A stretch of DNA of 64,000 nt, taken from contig JAFZQH010000018.1 in the NCBI GenBank assembly GCA_017550165.1, forward strand, positions 23,875 to 87,874. Reading direction: 5' to 3'. A program made the translations under genes and the position numbers. The notes beneath the pieces are model-generated. The model saw nothing but the letters and a program-made list of their open reading frames with translations, ran no database searches and was not told where the DNA came from. Shown here piece after piece: positions 8,997-15,489 of this stretch. How positions within the stretch are numbered: the stretch's first letter is position 1; each line of letters opens with the position of its first letter. The DNA comes from Lachnospiraceae bacterium. GTDB lineage: Bacteria > Bacillota > Clostridia > Lachnospirales > Lachnospiraceae.

Positions 8997-9025
8997 ATTA
9001 TACCATCCGGAAAGTCTTCTGTAAA
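8997..9025 (-). promoter_or_regulatory. Sigma-A promoter of the RACo-like gene
   Basis: Minus-strand TTTACA (9020-9025) and TATAAT (8997-9002) have a 17-base spacer. The -35 begins six bases after the terminator hairpin of the upstream gene. Confidence 0.75.
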
Positions 9026-9030
9026 TGAAA

Positions 9031-9059
9031 AGTCCGACAGGAATCCCTCCTATCGGACT
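9031..9059 (-). terminator. Terminator of the pyridoxamine kinase gene
   Basis: The stem 9031-9041 pairs with 9049-9059 (AGTCCGA core, one mismatch) and is followed on the minus strand by TTTT. It starts 12 bases after the stop codon. Confidence 0.8.
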
Positions 9060-9071
9060 AAAGTATCTGTA

Positions 9072-9890
9072 TCATCGTTTTGCAAGCACCTGTTCAAACT
9101 TGACTCCGTATACATGGGATTCGTCAGGCATTGTCTCCTTGATACAGTCAACGATAAACTCGCATGCATCTTTCAGGCAGTCATAAAGACTCTTTCCCTT
9201 TAAGAGATTGGCGATAAGGACGCTGGAGAATATATCTCCGGTTCCGTGATAACTCTTCTCCATCCATGTAGTAAAGTATTCCACCGTCTTGCCATCCTTC
9301 TTGGTGTAAGCGACTGCTCCAAGCCTGCCCTCTTCAAATGACACTCCGGTTATAATGACTGTCTCAGGACCCATATCGGCAAGTCCTTTAAGCATCCTGT
9401 CGATCTCTTCCCTGCCCGGTCTCTCGTTATAAGGTATATCAAGGAGGAAGCAGGCCTCGGTGATATTCGGCATTATTATATCCGACTCTCTCACCAGCTC
9501 ACGCATCCCCGCAACAATATTCTCATTAAGAGCGACATAGAGCTTACCATGATCTGCCATGGCCGGGTCACATATAAGAAGCCCGCCGGGGTTAAGCATA
9601 TCCCTCATATCCTTTATGAGAGCAAACTGCCTGGTATCCCCAATATATCCGGTATAAATGGCGTCAAATGTAATCTTTTCTTTTCTCCAATGATCCACGA
9701 TCTTAGGCATCTCATCCGTGAGATCCAGTACTGTAAAGCCCGTGAAACCGCCTGTATGTGTACTTAAGATCGCCGACGGCAGGATAGCCGTCTCAAATCC
9801 GTATGCCGAAAGAACCGGTTGCGCCACAGTCAGTGAGCACTGGCCATAGCATGAAATATCCTGTACTGATACAATTTTCTTAGCTGTCAT
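9072..9890 (-). CDS. Pyridoxamine/pyridoxal kinase (PdxY/PdxK family)
   Basis: This cytoplasmic ribokinase-fold enzyme phosphorylates pyridoxal, pyridoxamine or pyridoxine with ATP to salvage vitamin B6. Markers are the N-terminal VQDISCYGQCSLTVA, the substrate-side TGYIGD, the CDPAMADHGKLY segment and the anion-hole/catalytic motif GTGDIFSS near residue 217. The 272-residue length is typical. The gene is monocistronic, with its own perfect-consensus promoter and terminator. No PLP-dependent enzyme or B6 transporter adjoins it. Annotation as pyridoxamine kinase is secure at family level; substrate preference is not. Confidence 0.9.
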   Translation of the reverse strand: MTAKKIVSVQDISCYGQCSLTVAQPVLSAYGFETAILPSAILSTHTGGFTGFTVLDLTDEMPKIVDHWRKEKITFDAIYTGYIGDTRQFALIKDMRDMLNPGGLLICDPAMADHGKLYVALNENIVAGMRELVRESDIIMPNITEACFLLDIPYNERPGREEIDRMLKGLADMGPETVIITGVSFEEGRLGAVAYTKKDGKTVEYFTTWMEKSYHGTGDIFSSVLIANLLKGKSLYDCLKDACEFIVDCIKETMPDESHVYGVKFEQVLAKR

Positions 9891-9925
9891 ATCTGCCCCT
9901 CATCTCCGTTTTCATTTTAACCATG

Positions 9926-9954
9926 ATTATAAAAATATCTGTGAACCCTGTCAA
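9926..9954 (-). promoter_or_regulatory. Perfect-consensus sigma-A promoter of the pyridoxamine kinase gene
   Basis: Minus-strand TTGACA (9949-9954), an exact 17-base spacer and TATAAT (9926-9931) are present. The spacer and -35 lie inside the hairpin that terminates the preceding gene. The leader is about 30 bases. Confidence 0.85.
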
Positions 9955-9975
9955 GTAAAAGGATTCACAGATATT
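9934..9975 (-). terminator. Terminator of the Gln/Pro-rich membrane protein gene
   Basis: A perfect 12-base stem (AATATCTGTGAA, 9934-9945 with 9964-9975) is followed on the minus strand by a run of five T. It overlaps the promoter at 9926-9954. Confidence 0.8.
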
Positions 9976-10034
9976 GCCCGAATTCATATATGATTATTGG
10001 TGATATTACCTAGTATTCCGCTGGGTTTTTAACC

Positions 10035-10940
10035 CTAATTCTGTGTAAATGTTGTTCCTGCCTTGATCTGGCCAAAACCTGATTCCTTAAATACAGCGTA
10101 CTTTCCGCCATCCACCTCGGGATCGATCACAAAGGTAAAACTGTTGGGAGTTGAACCGCTCCCTCCGCTTAATGTGACATGACATACTATATCGTCATAT
10201 TCATATTGACCGTTCTTTACGGCCTTGTACGTTCCCACGCGCGTGATCAAAGAGGATGCACCCATATCAACCAGCAGCGTCACCGTTCCGTCACTTCTGA
10301 AAGTAACAACGCTCTGATCCCCGGAATGCTCATTAACAGGACCGTACCAGGTTCCCGAAACCTTTATTCCCGGGTTAGAAGCAGTGTTACCCGAAGAGCC
10401 GCCCGAACTGTTTCCCGATGAAGCAGCAGATGAACTTCCGGAGTTTCTGCCCATGATCTCATCTACCCGGGACTGCTGCCTTCTTGAGGCCGCATCCCAC
10501 TCTTCTTTTAGCCTCTGATAGGATTCATCCCGTTCTCTCTTCAGCTGCTCAAGCCGTGCCGCTTCTTCCGCTTCTTTTGAGGCTTCTGCTGCCAGTTTTG
10601 ACGCTTCTTCCGCATTACGGCCGGCTTCCTCAGCTGCATACCGACTCATCTTCTCCTCCTCTGAGGTTACAGTACTGTTCCCGAACCATCCAAGCATGAA
10701 GTATCCATATATGCACACTCCCGCTCCGATAAGAACCAGAGCGCCTATTATTATCCCGATGATAAGCCCCGCCTTACTCTTCTTCGGCGGTCTCGGCGGC
10801 TGCTGCCAACCGCCATTGAACTGAGGCTGCTGCCATTGCTGCTGCGGTTGCTGCGGTTGCTGTTGCCATTGTTGCTGTGGTTGCTGCGGTTGCTGCGGTT
10901 GCTGTTGCCATTGTCCGTTATACTGATTGTTATTGTCCAT
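10035..10940 (-). CDS. Gln/Pro-rich single-pass membrane protein of unknown function
   Basis: I do not recognise a family for the whole protein. The 301 residues divide into a cytoplasmic N terminus made almost wholly of Gln, Pro and Trp (WQQQPQQPQQ repeats, residues 1-50), a PPKKSK stop-transfer stretch, one membrane helix (about 58-80), an Ala/Glu coiled coil (about 95-155), a Ser/Gly linker, and a C-terminal beta-rich domain of about 100 residues starting at VSGTWYGPVNEH, reminiscent of small lipocalin-like 'stress' domains. The C-terminal part should face outside. The gene is monocistronic, with a terminator that overlaps the next promoter. Confidence 0.7.
   Translation of the reverse strand: MDNNNQYNGQWQQQPQQPQQPQQQWQQQPQQPQQQWQQPQFNGGWQQPPRPPKKSKAGLIIGIIIGALVLIGAGVCIYGYFMLGWFGNSTVTSEEEKMSRYAAEEAGRNAEEASKLAAEASKEAEEAARLEQLKRERDESYQRLKEEWDAASRRQQSRVDEIMGRNSGSSSAASSGNSSGGSSGNTASNPGIKVSGTWYGPVNEHSGDQSVVTFRSDGTVTLLVDMGASSLITRVGTYKAVKNGQYEYDDIVCHVTLSGGSGSTPNSFTFVIDPEVDGGKYAVFKESGFGQIKAGTTFTQN
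10829..10915 (-). repeat. Gln/Pro-coding microsatellite-like repeat
   Basis: The plus strand contains repeated ttgctgcgg and ttgctgttgccattg blocks, with a unit of about 40 bases present twice. It encodes the QWQQQPQQP segments at the N terminus of the protein at 10035-10940. Units are multiples of three, so length changes would stay in frame. Confidence 0.7.
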
Positions 10941-11022
10941 GATCCCCTGTCCTTCTCCTTCTCAATCCGACATTTACAATCTCATACTAACATACGGCGC
11001 AGCAAAAGGCTACGAAAATAAT

Positions 11023-11052
11023 TCGGGCAGGGAAACCAAAAACCCTGCCCGA
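11023..11052. terminator. Hairpin with T-tract downstream of the DUF6033 gene
   Basis: A perfect 10-base stem TCGGGCAGGG (11023-11032 with 11043-11052) is flanked by TTTT on the plus strand and ATTATTTT on the minus strand. It would end minus-strand transcripts from 11234, leaving about 180 bases of 3' untranslated RNA (11053-11233) in which I see no gene. Confidence 0.7.
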
Positions 11053-11233
11053 TTTTGAAATGGCTACAAGTTTTATCTCACAGCACTTATTATCAAACCC
11101 CACACTACGTCATAAGCCGTCTCCGAAGAAGACAAAACGATTATGACAGTGCTACATTGAGATATCTGTTGTTGCCTGTACAAATGTATGTGAAGCGACC
11201 TCTCTTAAATGAGTATATACCGCCACTTCCCTG

Positions 11234-12025
11234 TTATCCTTTAAAGTCTATACTCTGACCGACCGTCAGTTCCTGATCGGTCTTGACCGCGTTACTCCTG
11301 TCGGTGAAGTTGTAATCTCCCACCTTCTGCATCAGCTCTTCGATGGAATCCGCCCTGATCACCTCGGTATCTTCCGGTTTCAGTTTCTCCTCCAGGGCTT
11401 CTTTCTGAGCTTTCTTCGCAGCCTCCTTTTTTTCAGTTCTGTGCTCTTCGACAACCTTATCAATATGCTCTTTCTGGGCTTCTGCCGATTTACGAAGAAC
11501 TGCAAAGTAGCTGATCTCGCCGTCATCCTTAAGTTCCAATCCATAACCCACTATATTTGAGCTCTGGCCTGAATTATCCATCTTCTCTTTTAACTCTGAC
11601 AGATTATTCGCAGCCTTCTCGATAAGGCTCTCATACTGAGCACGGAATTTTTCATCTGTTGCCATCTGCTCGATCTTATCCTCATCTATGAGAACGACCA
11701 TTTTATTAGGATTGGCAAATGCTCCGGCATTAGCCTGGGCCTGATCTTTCATATCCTTGCTTACAAGGATAAAGTCCATATTACCGAATTTCTTCTTTAA
11801 TTCTTCATAATACTTGGCACCCTCTTTGGAGAGCTTGGCCTGGCCAATGGTGTTACCGTAATTACCGGTCTTTCTTACAGCATCATTTGTCTGCTTGGTC
11901 TCCTGGGCCTTCTTCTCCTGATTTTCCTGGGCCTTTTTTGTATTCGTATCAGCCTTCTTAGATGCCTGAGCAGTCTGATAGGAATTGATGGCATTACTGA
12001 TAGTATTGCTGGTGTTGATCGACAT
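11234..12025 (-). CDS. DUF6033-type protein of unknown function
   Basis: The 263-residue product matches a family I know as DUF6033, found mainly in Lachnospiraceae. It has no signal peptide or membrane helix. Residues 1-50 are low complexity (Ser, Gln, Lys, Thr); the core follows with KLSKEGAKYYEELKKKFG, FILVSKDMKDQA and MVVLIDEDKIEQMA; a highly charged helical region (EEHRTEKKEAAKKAQKEAL) follows, and the C terminus ends in LTVGQSIDFKG. The N terminus (MSINTSNTISNAINSY) recalls flagellar-associated proteins, but function is unknown. A GGGAGGAG site lies eight bases before the ATG. A tandem repeat stands at the promoter position. Confidence 0.75.
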   Translation of the reverse strand: MSINTSNTISNAINSYQTAQASKKADTNTKKAQENQEKKAQETKQTNDAVRKTGNYGNTIGQAKLSKEGAKYYEELKKKFGNMDFILVSKDMKDQAQANAGAFANPNKMVVLIDEDKIEQMATDEKFRAQYESLIEKAANNLSELKEKMDNSGQSSNIVGYGLELKDDGEISYFAVLRKSAEAQKEHIDKVVEEHRTEKKEAAKKAQKEALEEKLKPEDTEVIRADSIEELMQKVGDYNFTDRSNAVKTDQELTVGQSIDFKG

Positions 12026-12044
12026 AATGACTCCTCCCGTTTAA

Positions 12045-12136
12045 ACTATACTGAAAAACACACACTACTGAAAACACAAATTACTTAAAAACACACACTA
12101 CTTAAAAAACACACACTATTGAAACACACATACACA
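12045..12136 (-). repeat. Tandem 16-18 base repeat abutting the -10 of the DUF6033 gene
   Basis: Four units of the form CTKAAAAACACACACTA (12051-12067, 12068-12083, 12084-12100, 12101-12118) and a decayed fifth (12119-12136) lie directly upstream of a minus-strand TATAGT (12045-12050), itself about 20 bases before the start codon. The array occupies the -35 position; the best -35 there is the poor TTTCAG within a repeat. The rest of the 318-base gap 12026-12343 holds only the hairpin at 12191 and no gene. Confidence 0.75.
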
Positions 12137-12190
12137 TTTCACAACAGGGATCTGCATAAAGATTCTTTAGATAATTCCGAAATACAAAAG

Positions 12191-12214
12191 CAGATATAAG
12201 GCTACTTATATCTG
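12191..12214 (-). terminator. Candidate terminator of the phosphorelay operon
   Basis: A perfect 10-base stem CAGATATAAG with a 4-base loop lies 130 bases beyond the last gene of the operon and is followed on the minus strand by CTTTTG. The distance from the stop codon makes this less certain. Confidence 0.5.
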
Positions 12215-12343
12215 TCAGAGATTTTCATCCTTGACATTCTTCGCGCAAATCCTTTTGCTCTATGCTGAAAACCCACTTATGGCTTTCTATATATCTCTAA
12301 TCGGCATAAAGTTGATAAATCTTTATAGCTTTTTGAAAAAAAC

Positions 12344-14086
12344 TTAAAAATATTTTTTTACCTTCTCCAGGACGGACGAATAATGCCTGAGATCAGCCAT
12401 AACACGGGCATTATTGGCATGAATATACTCAACATCCCGATCCTTTCCCGCTTCCTCAAGCCTTAAAGCCTCATCCCCAAGAGACATGGCTCCTATGATC
12501 CGGGCAGAACTTTTTAAAGCATGAACCTTTATGGTATAGTTCTCCCAATCTTCATTACCGTAATACGCCTCAATCTCATCAGCTTTCTCTTTGATGGAAT
12601 CATAGAACATTGCCAGCATTGAACGGAACATATCCTCCGAACCACAGTGTTTGATCCCCACAGATGCATTTATCCCTTCCAGTTTCTCAAACCAGGGTTT
12701 ATCCGATCCCTCTGTCTTTTCCGGCTGATCATCTCTTTTTTGCTTATCGGTTTCTGCAGCGCCTGTCTGAACTACATCGATTTCCTTGGGCAGGATCCCG
12801 CTGAGATTGTAGGTTCCCGATCCTTTCTCCACGTATAAAAGACCGAATGTGCCCGGTCCGCAGTTTGATGTGATGGCCGCGGATGCTTTCTGGAATATGA
12901 TATGCTTGAAATCTGCCCTTTTCCTGATCTGTTCCTCTATCCAGAGCAGATCCTCTTCATTAATGGCCGTATATGTCACAAATAATAATTCTGTGTCGGG
13001 CTTTACCTTTCTCGGCAGGGAGCTTCTGATATACCGGTCATATACATGCCTTCCGGAGCCCTTCCACACTCCGGCTACACTGTAATTATCACCCTTGTAT
13101 CTAAGGGCGGGCTTAAGATCAAGGGATGCAGCTATCCTTTGAACACGCTGGCTTATAAGCCCTCTTCGCGCCATGAACTCTGTCGTTCCAAGCAGGAAGC
13201 CCGAATGAAGTCTCTTTTTCATCTCCTCAAGTTCGTTTACGATCCTGTCCGGAGGGGTATTCTGCTGTGCCATTCTGCACCCTGCCATCATAAGGATCGC
13301 CAGGGAACTGGATACGGCCTGGGAATTGATCACCAAAACATTCTCAAAGCTCTTGGCCGCCTCCAATGCGGTCTTATAATCCACACTCAGGCTGGTTGTA
13401 AGGGCAACATATATTACATGATGTGCTTTCTTAAGGAGGTCACTGAAGAAATCAATGTACTCCTGTACCTCAGGCGGCCCGCTTTTTACGGACTTTCCCG
13501 ACTCCATATAACGGATCAGCTCATCAGCGCTCATCTCAACATTATCACGGAATATTCCCTCTTCCGTGGCCAGGGTCCATTGAAGGATCGCAATGTCTTC
13601 ACGTCTTCTTAAAACCTCGGGAACATCACTGAGACTTCCCGCGGCAAAGATAACCGGTATTTTTCTTCTGTATCCCTTTGCAGTGCTCAATCCCTCCGCA
13701 TTCATCTGAACGCTTTCGCTTATTGACACCTTCTCTTTGGGCAGATTCTTCAGCAGCATTTCTTCCAGTTGCTGTCCGGATACCGGCTTGTTAAGATATC
13801 CGTCAAATCCGCTGGCGGTATATATATCCTGATTCTTTGCGCCCACATTTGCCGTCAGGACTATGACCGGAGTATTGGTATTCATGCCGCCGGTCTGCGT
13901 ACGGATCAACCCTAAGCACTCGATTCCGTCCATTCCCGGCATCAGATGATCCATAAGGATCGCATCGTATTTTTCTTCCAGCGTCCTCTTCAGGGCCTCA
14001 ATACCGCTCGAAGCAGTATCTACCTTCACTTTGGTCTCAGCTAAGAGCCTTTTTTCCACTTTAAGGTTCATCATATTATCATCCAC
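12344..14086 (-). CDS. Receiver - DegV - HPt protein, 3' part of a split hybrid kinase
   Basis: Three domains follow each other: a receiver with DAILMDHLMPGMDG and LTANVG; a DegV (EDD) domain, about residues 145-425, recognisable from ALTTSLSVDY, VLVINSQAVSSSLA, FMARRGLISQRV and TSNCGPGTFGLLYVEKG; and an HPt domain (VHALKSSARIIGA). DegV proteins bind fatty acids. The first available start, GTG at 14086, gives MDDNMMNLKV, cutting off receiver strand beta-1. The same frame continues upstream as APDARVLIV to a TGA at 14123-14125, so the gene is the second half of the kinase at 14071-15489, separated by a frameshift. Classical DegV lipid-contact residues (TDS, TSQPS) are altered here. Confidence 0.8.
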   Translation of the reverse strand: MDDNMMNLKVEKRLLAETKVKVDTASSGIEALKRTLEEKYDAILMDHLMPGMDGIECLGLIRTQTGGMNTNTPVIVLTANVGAKNQDIYTASGFDGYLNKPVSGQQLEEMLLKNLPKEKVSISESVQMNAEGLSTAKGYRRKIPVIFAAGSLSDVPEVLRRREDIAILQWTLATEEGIFRDNVEMSADELIRYMESGKSVKSGPPEVQEYIDFFSDLLKKAHHVIYVALTTSLSVDYKTALEAAKSFENVLVINSQAVSSSLAILMMAGCRMAQQNTPPDRIVNELEEMKKRLHSGFLLGTTEFMARRGLISQRVQRIAASLDLKPALRYKGDNYSVAGVWKGSGRHVYDRYIRSSLPRKVKPDTELLFVTYTAINEEDLLWIEEQIRKRADFKHIIFQKASAAITSNCGPGTFGLLYVEKGSGTYNLSGILPKEIDVVQTGAAETDKQKRDDQPEKTEGSDKPWFEKLEGINASVGIKHCGSEDMFRSMLAMFYDSIKEKADEIEAYYGNEDWENYTIKVHALKSSARIIGAMSLGDEALRLEEAGKDRDVEYIHANNARVMADLRHYSSVLEKVKKYF

Positions 14087-15489
14087 GATAAGAACCCTGG
14101 CATCCGGCGCCGTAACATACTCTCATGTTTTCTTTTTGATCCGGCGCCCCTGACCGCACTGATGTTGATATTCCCTACCGGAGTCTCATTGGATATCTCC
14201 TGTCTGAGTCTGACGGTAAAAGTGGAACCCTGGCCATACACGCTGTTTACGCTGATCTCACCCTCCATAAGATTCACGAGCTGACGGACAATGGACAGAC
14301 CCAGTCCTGTACCCTCAATGAGCCTGTTCCTTTCTTCATCCACACGCTGGAAGGCATCGAAAAGTCTGGGCATAGCCTCCTGCCTGATACCTATTCCGGT
14401 ATCGGAAACGGAAATGATAAGGAAGACATGCCGGTCATCTGATCTTTCAGACTCCACATGCAGGCTCACGGATCCTTCCTGAGTGTATTTTATTGCATTA
14501 TTAAGCAGATTGACTATGATCTGCTTGATGCGGAATTCATCTCCGAAGAGAACTGAAGGGATATTAGGATCGATATTGATATCAAAGGCCAGGCCCTTTT
14601 CATTGGCCCTAAGCCACACCATATTAACAATCTCAGGCAGCATTTCCTCTACACGATAATCCACGGGGATGATCTCCATGCTTCCCGCCTCGATCTTGGA
14701 AAAATCAAGGATATCATTAACAAGCCCCAGCAGCATCTTGCCTGAACCGCTGATATTCATGGCATCCTTTATTATCTCCTCCGAAGCATCATCCCGGCGG
14801 AGGATCAGTTCATTTAATCCCAGGATGGAATTGATGGGAGTCCTGATCTCATGGCTCATGCTGGAAAAGAAACGATTCTGGGCGCGGTTAAGTTCATCTG
14901 CGCGTTTTGTTTCCTCCCTGGCCCTGTTGTTTTCCTCCATGAACAGACGTTTCTGGAACCACACAACTATATAAATCTCGAACCCGACAACAACAAGAGA
15001 TATGAAAAAATCTATGTAATTTGAAACTTTATCGTGAAAATGAATGATATTCGGATAATAATACTCTGTAAAGAATGCAAGGAATACCTCGATGACCATT
15101 ATTATCATCATGACCACACGCCATACTCCCGTCAGGATAAGGCTTACATAAAGAAACACAAATACGACCCAGGGAGTAAAGCCTGCCTCCAAGCCTCCTC
15201 CGAAAATGAATACAATGGGGAGCATGACAAACACAACCCCCAGCGCAATAATCCTGGCTCCGATCTTTACTATATTGTAGCGAACGTAAAACAGGGCCGT
15301 CAGCGGGACAATGATACTGGCACCAATAAGCAGGATGATCTCGACTATATGCTCTCCGATAATGATATCACCTATGAGGGATACCAGCACTCCAATGGTA
15401 GTAGCAAAAGTAATGAGGATAAAGAGTCTCTCCTGCAGGCTTTTGCCGGAGTCTGCCAGACGGTCTGTGATCCTTTTGAACAAAGTCAT
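14071..15489 (-). CDS. Membrane histidine kinase, 5' part of a split hybrid kinase
   Basis: The product has about six N-terminal membrane helices (residues 20-185), a coiled coil, a HisKA domain with FFSSMSHEIRTPINSIL (phosphoacceptor His), and an ATPase domain with N box NLLNNAIKYT, G1 SVSDTGIGI and G2 GTGLGLSIV. There is no extracellular sensor domain, so it probably senses within the membrane. The last 15 residues are out of frame relative to its relatives; the natural continuation is the receiver-DegV-HPt frame below it. The start overlaps the stop of the preceding kinase by four bases (ATGA), indicating translational coupling. Confidence 0.85.
   Translation of the reverse strand: MTLFKRITDRLADSGKSLQERLFILITFATTIGVLVSLIGDIIIGEHIVEIILLIGASIIVPLTALFYVRYNIVKIGARIIALGVVFVMLPIVFIFGGGLEAGFTPWVVFVFLYVSLILTGVWRVVMMIIMVIEVFLAFFTEYYYPNIIHFHDKVSNYIDFFISLVVVGFEIYIVVWFQKRLFMEENNRAREETKRADELNRAQNRFFSSMSHEIRTPINSILGLNELILRRDDASEEIIKDAMNISGSGKMLLGLVNDILDFSKIEAGSMEIIPVDYRVEEMLPEIVNMVWLRANEKGLAFDINIDPNIPSVLFGDEFRIKQIIVNLLNNAIKYTQEGSVSLHVESERSDDRHVFLIISVSDTGIGIRQEAMPRLFDAFQRVDEERNRLIEGTGLGLSIVRQLVNLMEGEISVNSVYGQGSTFTVRLRQEISNETPVGNINISAVRGAGSKRKHESMLRRRMPGFLSWMII
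14086..14125 (-). other. Frameshift junction splitting a kinase-receiver-DegV-HPt protein
   Basis: The upstream kinase reads HES then runs out of homology (MLRRRMPGFLSWMII) to its stop at 14071-14073. The other frame reads EYVTAPDARVLIVDDN from 14122, matching the equivalent linker (FTAPEAEVLVVDDN) of the neighbouring kinase at 17552-19948. A -1 shift (one base missing or two extra) within 14111-14124 restores one protein. The TGA at 14123-14125 rules out a shift further upstream. Confidence 0.8.

Noticed and set aside
11053..11258. Plus-strand open frame of 67 codons near the DUF6033 gene end
   Set aside because: It overlaps the DUF6033 stop region, lacks a ribosome binding site and has no recognisable domain. 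The stretch is better seen as a 3' untranslated region.
10829..12136. CRISPR-like array at the Gln/Pro-coding repeat or the CTKAAAAACACACACTA repeat
   Set aside because: Neither has unique spacers between conserved repeats; one is coding and the other is a direct tandem array. No cas gene is present.
14126..14145. A-rich run in the kinase as a slippery site for programmed frameshifting
   Set aside because: A shift at the A5 or A4 run would enter the second frame before its TGA at 14123-14125 and stop at once, so it cannot produce the fusion.
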